From Alphaproteobacteria bacterium (GTDB lineage: Bacteria > Pseudomonadota > Alphaproteobacteria > RF32 > CAG-239): 7,202 nucleotides of DNA. The position numbers were made by a program, and so were the translations under genes. The DNA is taken from NCBI GenBank assembly GCA_017477035.1, contig JAFUXW010000273.1, positions 1-7,202 of the forward strand. Reading direction: 5' to 3'. Below, piece after piece: positions 1-6,697 of the stretch. A model generated the notes under the pieces. The model was not told the DNA's origin. It did not search any database and saw only the letters and a list, made by a program, of their open reading frames with translations. Position 1 is the first letter of the stretch, and the number at the start of each line of letters is the position of its first letter.

Positions 1-1
1 T

Positions 2-3000
2 AAATGTTTTATTCAAAAACTGGAAGACAGTGATATGGATAAAGGCATTTCAGGACTACTGTTGGCGTATTATAATGAGGGTAAAGTGGCAGATGCTTTA
101 CAAGAAACCCAAACATATCTCAAAAAGGAAGAACAAGAACCGGAAGTTGATAGCGAAACGCCCGCAGAAAATTCATATACAAACCAGGTTTCCATAAGCG
201 GAGGAGATGAAGTAACCGGTGATAAAGAAACTTATGTTACCGGTAGAGATGATTCTGAAATGATGCAAAGAGATAATGCAAATGCTTCCGATGTATTGCC
301 AAGCGCACGTTCCGTGCAGGCTAAAGTAAAAACCACTCGCGACGATCAGGAAGTAGATGAAAATTTAAAGGATCTGAAAAAAGCAGAAAGTTTGGCTGAT
401 GAAACTCGTAAAGGGCATTTGATGAACTGGATATGGGGAGCTACAATGGCAAATATTATATCTGCAGATTTGGACAGCGTATCTCCAAAATTTGGAACTC
501 GTAAGAATAAATTTCCATTATGGAATGACCAAAAGGAGTTTTATGATCAATATATAGATGGTAAATATGATAATATTGCTCAGTATATGAAAAGAGCCTC
601 TATGCTTGATGGTATAATAAGCGCTGCAGATGCTATAAATGATCTTTATAATTATCCGGCAATAGTTAAAGAAATAACAGATGCATTGGGTAATGTGGTA
701 AATACTGTAACAGTTACCAGTGATGAGCAAAAAGGAGTTATCTCTAAGGCAATTTCTACCGTATATAGTAGTGTATTTACCAGCGTAAAAGACAATGCTA
801 AAAAAGATATAGAGGCAATTATAACAGCTGAAACTCAATCTCTTGAAAACTTGAAGGCTCAGCACAAAGAAAAAATGGCAAAGTTATTGCAGGAAAAAGA
901 ACAGCTTCAAGAACGTTTAGGAAAAACAAACAGAGATTTGGATGCAGCTAATCAAGCCTTTAATAATGCCGGCAGAAAAATATCGTCTTCTGTGAATACT
1001 GACAGAACGGTAAAAGAAAATGAAGAATCTAATAAAATCTTGCAAAGTAAATATAAAAATAAAATTGATTTATCAGAATCTCCGGCAAATAAAAAATTTG
1101 CTGAAATGAAGGATGAGAGTCTAAAAGCAAGGAAAAGTGCTGAAGATGAATTAAAAATAAAAGAGAAAGAAGCGCAAACTTTGGAGAAAAACTCGGAAGT
1201 GCTTGCTAAATTATTGAAAGCAAAAAAAGAAGAAATCGAAAAAGAAAAACGTAGTTTTGTTAAAGAATACAGTAAAGCGGAAGAAAATGCAAAGGCAAGT
1301 TTTACAGATAAAGTAGAAGCCTATCTGGCGCAAGGAAGTGTGTTGGATGATGCTAAAGTTACATCAATCATAGCAGCTGCTATAAATACGGCCGCGGAAG
1401 AACTTTCAAAGGAATTATCAGGTAGATATGGGGCTGAAATTTCAATTGAATTGCCAACTATTGCAGCCAGCGGTGCCGGCAAGATGATAGCCTGTTTGCG
1501 TGATAAAGCGGCACAAATTGCAGTTAATACCAAAGAAAGAGAAATGCAATCATTAAAAGATAATGGTCACATATATTATAATGAATTTGCTCCTGAAGTT
1601 ACACAAAAACACGTGGCTATGATTGGAAAAATGGAGAGCATAAGTGATTGTGCGGTGGAAGGTATACCTTCTGAACCGATTGCTAAAAAAGTCTTTGGAG
1701 AGATGTGCAGTTCTGTTAATTGCACTGTTCCTGATTTAAGCAAAGATGAAAATGGCTTGATTAATTATTTCGTAGGAGGTGTTGGCATAATAGATGATAT
1801 GAAAGCACCTACACCGCCTGTAGCATTTTCATCTGCACCAATGCGCGAAGTTTTCCATTTTGATATTGCTGATTATGAAAGTATTGAGAAATATTATGAA
1901 GAAGATAACATGGAAAATCCGAGCAGTTCAGATATTACCATAACAGCTGAAGGATTTTTGAAATTAGGCGAAGATATGCAGACAACTCAAAATGAAGCAC
2001 AGCAAAATTTGTCGAATAAAGAAAATGTTGCCGGAACATTTCCTGAAATCTGGAAGTATATTCTAAGACGTCATACTTATGGTCAGAAACAATTTAATTT
2101 GACCAGATTACTTGGAAGTAAGGAAGTTGGCGATGATGTTCGCGGTAATCCGGATAAAAGTTATTTACGTTCCGGTAGTTTTCCATGCTATATAGATGAT
2201 AATGTCATAGATACTTCTGCTGTAGTCAAATTGTCGGGTTTCAGGCTTATATTGAGTGATTTCGGATACACTATAAATAATACTCCGGATAAGAATATAT
2301 ATTCTAAAGTTCCGTGCAAAGGAATGTTAATTAAAAACGGAAAAGTCTTTGACTTTGTTGCGGACGGCAGCCCTCCTCATGGTAATCCGGTAAACAACGG
2401 GAGAAATATCAGCGAAAGTAGTGAGTTGGGAAATATTTTGGGATATGTTCCGGATGCCAATAGCAATATCGTAAGACAATTATTCGGTATTGGCATTCCG
2501 GCGGATATGAGTAAAGCTCCACGGAAATTGACCTTTAATTCAACGCTTCAAAGAGCTGTGAATATTATATCAGAAACAGAAGAATTGGGTGAAGATAAAA
2601 GTAAAGATGCCGTATTCTATATGGCAAATCGCACTTTGCTTGATCGTAACCAATTCGGAGATTATTTAAATCAGGTTGAACAAGAAGCCATAGCAAGGGA
2701 ATCCTTAATGAAAATTCAAAATCAAATAGATGAGATAAGGGAGAATCTCAGAGATGCGTTTTATGGAACCGGTATCATTATCTCGGATGAATTTGATTTA
2801 TTAAATAATGATGATTATAAAGAAGCTGCAGATGCTCTGGATGAACAAAAAGAAATATATCTTAACAGAGCTGAGACTGAGATTAAAAAAGTTAAAGGTA
2901 TTTCAGATACGACTAAAAACAAAACAGAAACGTTGTTAAAGACAATTGCTGTTTTACGTGCAGACAGTAATGAAATCATACATCTGAATGGTGGAGAAGA

Positions 3001-3145
3001 TATAAATCAGGTTAAATCGAAAATAGCTAATCAAAGCGCGGATAATGCTGTAATTGATGAATATGAGAAGATGGGAGATGAGGCACATCAGCGTCGTTTG
3101 AGAGATTTACAACCTCCTTTCTGTGAAGTGCATCCTTATAAATAA
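2..3145 (+). CDS. Large coiled-coil protein of unknown function (5'-partial), T4SS operon
   Basis: I do not recognise this protein. The reading frame is open to the left edge, so the gene probably begins upstream. An internal ATG at 35, with a GGAAGA-like site at 22-27, could start a 1036-residue version, but the codons before it continue the same helical, TPR-like N-terminus. Residues below count from the ATG at 35. Residues 1-32 are helical, 33-110 acidic and disordered-looking, and 253-310 and 355-430 are Lys/Glu-rich coiled coils. Residues 440-510 are Ala-rich helix, about 665-770 looks globular, and 875-1000 is helical again. No transmembrane helix is visible. Seven cysteines (487, 539, 558, 563, 718, 761, 1030) would suit an oxidising compartment. 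The stop lies 11 nt before virB8a, so it belongs to the operon. It could be the hydrophilic C-terminal extension of a VirB6-like protein (such extensions are known in Rickettsiales), a VirB5-position component, or a substrate; these are inferences. Confidence 0.75.
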   Translation, partial: KCFIQKLEDSDMDKGISGLLLAYYNEGKVADALQETQTYLKKEEQEPEVDSETPAENSYTNQVSISGGDEVTGDKETYVTGRDDSEMMQRDNANASDVLPSARSVQAKVKTTRDDQEVDENLKDLKKAESLADETRKGHLMNWIWGATMANIISADLDSVSPKFGTRKNKFPLWNDQKEFYDQYIDGKYDNIAQYMKRASMLDGIISAADAINDLYNYPAIVKEITDALGNVVNTVTVTSDEQKGVISKAISTVYSSVFTSVKDNAKKDIEAIITAETQSLENLKAQHKEKMAKLLQEKEQLQERLGKTNRDLDAANQAFNNAGRKISSSVNTDRTVKENEESNKILQSKYKNKIDLSESPANKKFAEMKDESLKARKSAEDELKIKEKEAQTLEKNSEVLAKLLKAKKEEIEKEKRSFVKEYSKAEENAKASFTDKVEAYLAQGSVLDDAKVTSIIAAAINTAAEELSKELSGRYGAEISIELPTIAASGAGKMIACLRDKAAQIAVNTKEREMQSLKDNGHIYYNEFAPEVTQKHVAMIGKMESISDCAVEGIPSEPIAKKVFGEMCSSVNCTVPDLSKDENGLINYFVGGVGIIDDMKAPTPPVAFSSAPMREVFHFDIADYESIEKYYEEDNMENPSSSDITITAEGFLKLGEDMQTTQNEAQQNLSNKENVAGTFPEIWKYILRRHTYGQKQFNLTRLLGSKEVGDDVRGNPDKSYLRSGSFPCYIDDNVIDTSAVVKLSGFRLILSDFGYTINNTPDKNIYSKVPCKGMLIKNGKVFDFVADGSPPHGNPVNNGRNISESSELGNILGYVPDANSNIVRQLFGIGIPADMSKAPRKLTFNSTLQRAVNIISETEELGEDKSKDAVFYMANRTLLDRNQFGDYLNQVEQEAIARESLMKIQNQIDEIRENLRDAFYGTGIIISDEFDLLNNDDYKEAADALDEQKEIYLNRAETEIKKVKGISDTTKNKTETLLKTIAVLRADSNEIIHLNGGEDINQVKSKIANQSADNAVIDEYEKMGDEAHQRRLRDLQPPFCEVHPYK

Positions 3146-3156
3146 ATGGTGATAAA

Positions 3157-3912
3157 TTGGTTGAATTAGGTAAAATAGAAGTAAAAAAGAAACTTATATC
3201 AGGAAAAGCCCCTTCTTTTAACAGAAGTGAGCCAGGGGTAGAATTTCTATCAGAGCTGAGTGATGCTGATAAGTCATCAAAAGAAATTTACTTTCGCTGG
3301 CTTTCGCGCTTGGTGATGCTGTGTTGCGTTGTATCATTAAGCTTTTTTCTTTGTTCATCTTTGGTGATATTCAGATTAGCTCCGGAAATTATTGTTGAAC
3401 CTCTTCTACTGATAAAACAAAGTGATTCTGATAGCATGGTTCGCTATGAGCCAATAAATACTAAAATGCCGTCAATTCGCCAATTTACGGAAATGTTTAT
3501 TAAACAGTATGTAATAATGCGTAACACCGTAATTAACGATGAGCAGGAAATGAAGACTCGTTGGGGTCCCGGTGGAATTGTTAATTATTTGTCTGCGCCG
3601 GATGTTTATGCCAATTTTGTGGGAATGAACGCAGAATCTGTAGATAAAATGTTTGATGACGGATATTCCAGTGAGGTTCATATTGATGAAATGGAAAAGG
3701 AAGAAACGAGTCCGGCATGGTCTGTGATATTTACAGTGTATAACTTATCGAAAGACAGAAATAAAAATGGTTCATTAACACTTAAAACACAGCGTTATAA
3801 AGCTTCAATAACGCCTAAATTTATTCCCGAGCGGAGGATGTTCAGAGCACGTTTAATTAATCCTCTCGGTTTCACGGTTATTAAATATAATCAGAGTGAA
3901 ATAAGAGAATAA
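3157..3912 (+). CDS. virB8: VirB8-like T4SS inner-membrane scaffold protein (paralogue a)
   Basis: VirB8 is a bitopic inner-membrane protein whose periplasmic NTF2-like domain nucleates assembly of the T4SS. This 251-residue protein has a basic cytoplasmic N-terminus, one membrane segment at about residues 50-72 (Cys-rich: C56, C57, C66), then a 'VEPLLLI' strand and a periplasmic domain. The domain carries FIKQYV, an EMKTRW helix, a VY-x-x-F helix, and the VirB8-type ending NPLGFTVIKY. Length fits the family (roughly 220-250). The start is TTG at 3157: the frame has a stop (TAA 3139-3141) just upstream, and no in-frame ATG occurs before the membrane segment. The ATG at 3146 is in another frame and opens only seven codons. 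The upstream gene ends 11 nt before, with no strong ribosome site, so translational coupling is likely. It is clearly related to the second VirB8-like protein downstream but well diverged. A DotI/IcmL label is less likely because of the NP-[LV]-GF ending and the VirB9 neighbour. Confidence 0.85.
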   Translation: MVELGKIEVKKKLISGKAPSFNRSEPGVEFLSELSDADKSSKEIYFRWLSRLVMLCCVVSLSFFLCSSLVIFRLAPEIIVEPLLLIKQSDSDSMVRYEPINTKMPSIRQFTEMFIKQYVIMRNTVINDEQEMKTRWGPGGIVNYLSAPDVYANFVGMNAESVDKMFDDGYSSEVHIDEMEKEETSPAWSVIFTVYNLSKDRNKNGSLTLKTQRYKASITPKFIPERRMFRARLINPLGFTVIKYNQSEIRE

Positions 3913-3921
3913 TTTGTTTAA

Positions 3922-3951
3922 TTTATTTTAATCTTTTTACTTTATTATACT
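3922..3951 (+). promoter_or_regulatory. Weak sigma-70-like promoter candidate
   Basis: A TATACT hexamer at 3946-3951 resembles a -10 box. A poor -35 match (TTTATT, 3922-3927) lies 18 bp upstream in a T-rich run. It sits in the only sizeable gap of the operon, so an internal promoter for lipoprotein-virB8b-virB9-virB10 is conceivable. AT-rich DNA gives such matches by chance, so this is tentative. Confidence 0.2.
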
Positions 3952-3954
3952 ACC

Positions 3955-4026
3955 CAAAGGAGTGTCATTACGATGCGTAATAGCACGTAAAGTCAAGGAA
4001 ATTCCTTTGTTGCAGTGGATTCTGTA
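3955..4026 (+). repeat. Degenerate palindromic (REP-like) intergenic repeat
   Basis: The stretch contains an ATTACG/CGTAAT inverted repeat (3967-3972 and 3976-3981, 3-nt loop) and an AAGGAA-A-TTCCTT palindrome (3995-4007). CAAAGGA (3955-3961) can pair with TCCTTTG (4003-4009). On the minus strand it reads AATCCA..., then ...ACGCATCGTAATGACA, close to the ends of the dispersed 'AATCCA ... CTCGCAATGACA' palindromic elements that I recall from low-GC alphaproteobacterial genomes. It is degraded relative to that consensus. The gap is otherwise out of keeping with 6-16 nt spacings elsewhere, which fits an insertion. Calling it a repeat family rests on memory; only one copy is in the window. It might instead be a structured leader of the lipoprotein mRNA. 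Confidence 0.4.
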
Positions 4027-4057
4027 CGGTTAAACAAAAAACGGAAAGAAATGAAAA

Positions 4058-4246
4058 ATGTATAAAAAAATTTTGATTTTTGTTGCTTTTTTGATTTTAT
4101 CGGCTTGCAGTTTGTTTGGTTCGTATTATGAGCCTGAAGCGGTAGGTATCGGTAAAGATATAAACGAGTTAAAGTTATCACCTTGTGCTTGCATGCAGCT
4201 CGAGGTAATAAAAAATGTTCCGGATTGGTTTTGGGAAACAATTTAA
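4058..4246 (+). CDS. Small VirB7-position lipoprotein of the T4SS
   Basis: This 62-residue protein has a textbook lipoprotein signal: MYKK, a hydrophobic core, and the lipobox LSAC with the lipidated cysteine at residue 17. The mature chain is 46 residues, with a CxC pair (C43, C45) and an aromatic C-terminus (PDWFWE, 55-60). Short lipoproteins beside virB8/virB9 are typically VirB7, which binds the VirB9 C-terminal domain and anchors the core complex in the outer membrane. Size, signal and position fit that role, but I see no diagnostic VirB7 motif, so the symbol is left open. The start at 4058 has a GGAAAG site at 4043-4048. The ATG at 4051 is in another frame and hits a stop after four codons. 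It lies between the two virB8-like genes and 14 nt before the second. The spare cysteines could form disulfides with each other or with a partner. Confidence 0.8.
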   Translation: MYKKILIFVAFLILSACSLFGSYYEPEAVGIGKDINELKLSPCACMQLEVIKNVPDWFWETI

Positions 4247-4260
4247 TTTAGGAAAAAACA

Positions 4261-5013
4261 ATGGCGGATCAGCTCGGTATAAACAGCACACAACAACGTC
4301 TTATAGGTTCGGAACAAACGAGAAGCGCTATGGCGCAACGTTCTGTAGCTAATCAACGCTTGAATCACAGTGAAGATTCATTCGTGGTAAATGCCAGTGA
4401 AAAAAGGTATTTGTGGACGGCACGTGCATTTGCTGTTGTCACTGCCATAAGTATTTGCTGTAACTTACTTCTATTGTTGACAGTGGCAAATATATTACCG
4501 CTATATCGCGTTGAGCCGTATTTACTGACTTTATCAAATAAAGAAGAGCAGGTATACAGGATTATTCCGTATAGCAAAGATATGGAATCGCAGAAATCCA
4601 TAACAGAAACCTTTGTAAGGCAGTATGTGCTACTGCGCACAACGTTGTTACCGGATATTGAAGAAATGCAATCACGTTGGCAAAACGGCGGGGATTTACA
4701 GGAAATGTCTTCTCCGATAGTGTATCAAGAGTTTTTAAAGGTTACCGGTAATAAATTTATGCAAAGAATGAAACAAGACGGTTTAACCAGTAACGTAAAA
4801 ATTATTACGGTAAATGAGATTGAAGATGCCTTGTGGCAAGTAGTATACAGTGTTGATTATTATTTACCTTCTTCGTATACCCCTAAAACCATTAAATACA
4901 GAGCTACAATGAAGATACAATATGTACCTCGGCGTGTTCAATATAAAGAAAGGTTAAAAAATCCGGTAGGATTTAAGGTTATACAATATGGTGCTAAACA
5001 AATTAAAGATTAG
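4261..5013 (+). CDS. virB8: VirB8-like T4SS inner-membrane scaffold protein (paralogue b)
   Basis: This is a 250-residue bitopic inner-membrane protein of the VirB8 family. Residues 1-50 are a polar, Gln/Ser-rich cytoplasmic tail. About 54-76 is the membrane helix, followed by ILPLYRVEPYLL, which matches the family's 'PLK-x-VEPYVI' strand right after the membrane. The periplasmic domain has FVRQYVLLR, EEMQSRW, PIVYQEF and the terminal NPVGFKVIQY. It keeps the post-membrane family pattern better than the first VirB8-like protein and is the better candidate for the canonical VirB8. Shared positions with paralogue a include F-x-[KR]-QYV-x-x-R, EM-x-x-RW, VY-x-x-F, RY-[KR]-A and L-x-NP-x-GF. An AGGA site at 4250-4253 lies 7 nt before the ATG, supporting this start. 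The gene follows the lipoprotein by 14 nt and precedes virB9 by 16 nt, so it is in the operon. Confidence 0.9.
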   Translation: MADQLGINSTQQRLIGSEQTRSAMAQRSVANQRLNHSEDSFVVNASEKRYLWTARAFAVVTAISICCNLLLLLTVANILPLYRVEPYLLTLSNKEEQVYRIIPYSKDMESQKSITETFVRQYVLLRTTLLPDIEEMQSRWQNGGDLQEMSSPIVYQEFLKVTGNKFMQRMKQDGLTSNVKIITVNEIEDALWQVVYSVDYYLPSSYTPKTIKYRATMKIQYVPRRVQYKERLKNPVGFKVIQYGAKQIKD

Positions 5014-5017
5014 TATT

Positions 5018-5022
5018 GAGGA
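5018..5022 (+). promoter_or_regulatory. Shine-Dalgarno site setting the virB9 start
   Basis: GAGGA lies 7 nt before the ATG at 5030. It decides between that ATG, which opens directly into a signal peptide, and an in-frame ATG at 4988 inside virB8b that would add 14 residues ahead of the signal peptide. Confidence 0.8.
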
Positions 5023-5029
5023 ATTTGCA

Positions 5030-6691
5030 ATGAAAGTAAATTTGAAAAATTTGGTGATTTTCCTGACCGGTATGTTCATATCGGCTCAGGCATCTGCACA
5101 ATTGGTAGGAGATACCAATAGTATGGATCAGGCAGCAGATCAGTCACAAGGTAATTACCAGGCTATGAATATGAGTTATGCCGGCTTTAATTCTCTTGGC
5201 ATGATTCAAAGTGCCTGGCAGGATCCGTTGCAAAATTTGGGCGAGGGACAGAGCAAACCTGCATATTCCAAATATTACTGGTCTCCTGATTTGGTTTTAC
5301 CGATGCGTTTAAGAGAAGGTATGATTACTTTAGTGAACTTTCCGGAGTGGGAGTTATTGGAAAATTTGTATATAGGAGATCCTAATGCGTTTGAAGGTCA
5401 TATGACAACTTCAAATACTCTAATGCTTTATCCGAAACCGGGGGCTGCTGTGGGGGTAGATACAAATATGGTAGTATTTGGCCGCTCTGGTAATAAGTAT
5501 GTGTTTTATCTTAGAAGTGAAGGTGTTAACACTGAAAGATTGACGAACTCAATTATTGATATTGATGTTGTTGGTGATACTGACGCATCGGGAGGTTCTC
5601 CCAGGGGTGGCTCGGGGATTTTAGGTAAAGGCGGAGTATCATCTCATATAAATGCTAATAAATACGGAGCAGGGAGTCCTAAATCTGTGGATTCAACATT
5701 TACAAGACGTTTTTTGAAAGAAGACTGGTTAAAAAGTATTCCGCTTGACCCTACAAAATTCAAATTTGATATTGAGATATACGTTCCGAATCCTGACGAT
5801 GTCATAATTGCGCCGGAGAGGGTATGGCATGATGATATATTCACTTATATTGATTTGGGAGAAAAGGCTCTCAATATGGTACAGCGCCCGATAGTTACGT
5901 TAATAGTAGAACGTTCAGAAACTCCAATAGGTTTCAGAACAAAAGGTCCGAATAATCGTCTGATTATTGTTGAAGGCGTCGGTGATATGGTTATGCGTAG
6001 CGGTAAACGTATGGTGTGTCTCAAAATGCGCCGTTCTGATGAAGATGGTTTACAATATGTTACTTACGCCGATACATCCAATGAATGGGATATTGGACCG
6101 AAAATACCTGGTGCAAACGGAGGTACCGGTTCAGCATCTTCCTCTGGAACCGGTAAAAATAAAGATAATATGAACGGTGTATATGGTTCGGGGAAAGATG
6201 GCGTCGGACAAACTTCAGGTTCTTCATCTGAAGAAGTGTTGAAGTTTAATCCGGATGGCACTATATCACGTCCGGGATTTGGCGGAGTGTACGTTCCTAA
6301 TGGCGTTCCTGGCGGTGGATTAGGTGATATTGATTGCAGCAATATGTATCGAATTGATCCTAAAAACAGCGGTAGCATAGCTAATCCTTACCCGCAGTAC
6401 AAGTATGGTAGTGGTTTTAATGGTCAAAATGGAGAAAGTTTATCAATTGAACTTGGAACGGACAGTAACGTGGGTAATTTGGAATCGTTATGGAAAGATT
6501 TATCAGGTCGTTATGGTAATGTTTTAGGAGGATATGAGCCGTTTTATTCGGTAGATGCTCCGGCAGATGGTCAGGGTAAAGAATTATTCCATTTGCGAGT
6601 CGGACCGGTTAAAAACTTGGAAACCGGAGATTCTGTATGCAGTCAGCTTGGGCGCAGTGGTGTATTTTGTAGTGTAGTAAGGGTGCAATAA
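5030..6691 (+). CDS. virB9: VirB9/CagX-family T4SS core protein with C-terminal SPOR domain
   Basis: VirB9 forms the periplasmic and outer-membrane part of the T4SS core with VirB7 and VirB10. This version has 553 residues, about twice the usual length. Residues 1-23 are a Sec signal peptide (basic start, hydrophobic core, ASA-Q cleavage site). About 88-182 is the VirB9 N-terminal domain: LREGMITLVNFPEWE, GVDTNMVVFGR, YVFYLRSEGV. About 183-225 is a Gly/Ser-rich linker. About 243-333 is the C-terminal VirB7-binding-type domain: VWHDDIFTYIDLGEKA, PIGFRTKGPNNRLIIVEG. A long Gly/Ser/Asn-rich region follows (345-465). About 468-553 matches a SPOR domain: W488 on the first helix, the LFHLRVGPV strand, then C537-x-x-LGRSG-x-x-C547-x-VVRV. 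SPOR domains bind glycan strands lacking stem peptides, so this VirB9 may hold the core complex to the cell wall. The start at 5030 is set by GAGGA and the signal peptide. The VirB9 call is firm; SPOR is a strong pattern match made by eye. Confidence 0.92.
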   Translation: MKVNLKNLVIFLTGMFISAQASAQLVGDTNSMDQAADQSQGNYQAMNMSYAGFNSLGMIQSAWQDPLQNLGEGQSKPAYSKYYWSPDLVLPMRLREGMITLVNFPEWELLENLYIGDPNAFEGHMTTSNTLMLYPKPGAAVGVDTNMVVFGRSGNKYVFYLRSEGVNTERLTNSIIDIDVVGDTDASGGSPRGGSGILGKGGVSSHINANKYGAGSPKSVDSTFTRRFLKEDWLKSIPLDPTKFKFDIEIYVPNPDDVIIAPERVWHDDIFTYIDLGEKALNMVQRPIVTLIVERSETPIGFRTKGPNNRLIIVEGVGDMVMRSGKRMVCLKMRRSDEDGLQYVTYADTSNEWDIGPKIPGANGGTGSASSSGTGKNKDNMNGVYGSGKDGVGQTSGSSSEEVLKFNPDGTISRPGFGGVYVPNGVPGGGLGDIDCSNMYRIDPKNSGSIANPYPQYKYGSGFNGQNGESLSIELGTDSNVGNLESLWKDLSGRYGNVLGGYEPFYSVDAPADGQGKELFHLRVGPVKNLETGDSVCSQLGRSGVFCSVVRVQ

Positions 6692-6697
6692 AAGCAG

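Noticed and set aside
518..865. Minus-strand open frame of 115 codons inside the large unknown gene
   Set aside because: The Ile/Tyr/Cys-rich product is what the antisense of AT-rich helical coding gives; no start signal or neighbours on that strand.
3913..3945. Rho-independent terminator after virB8a
   Set aside because: The stretch is T-rich but has no GC-rich hairpin before the T run.
3973..3990. Five-codon frame (ATG CGT AAT AGC ACG TAA) after an AGGAG site as a leader peptide gene
   Set aside because: It lies within the palindromic element, and nothing in the codons suggests attenuation, so it is mentioned only as part of that finding.
3993..4241. Minus-strand frame of 82 codons across the lipoprotein gene
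   Set aside because: Antisense of a gene with a clear lipobox signal; no ribosome site or recognisable product.
4988..5029. Upstream in-frame ATG that would lengthen VirB9 by 14 residues
   Set aside because: It lies inside virB8b, would bury the signal peptide, and the ATG at 5030 has a GAGGA site at the right distance.
5967..6173. Plus-strand 68-codon frame inside virB9
   Set aside because: Overlaps the well-supported VirB9 C-terminal domain in another frame and has no recognisable features.
6064..6378. Minus-strand open frame of 104 codons inside virB9
   Set aside because: It mirrors the Gly/Ser-rich linker coding, giving a Pro-rich product with no ribosome site or domain; a shadow of the real gene.
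3157..6691. Dot/Icm (type IVB) assignment, with DotI, DotH and DotG
   Set aside because: The VirB8-type NP-x-GF ending, the post-membrane VEPYLL strand and the two VirB9/CagX domain signatures fit the P-type system better.
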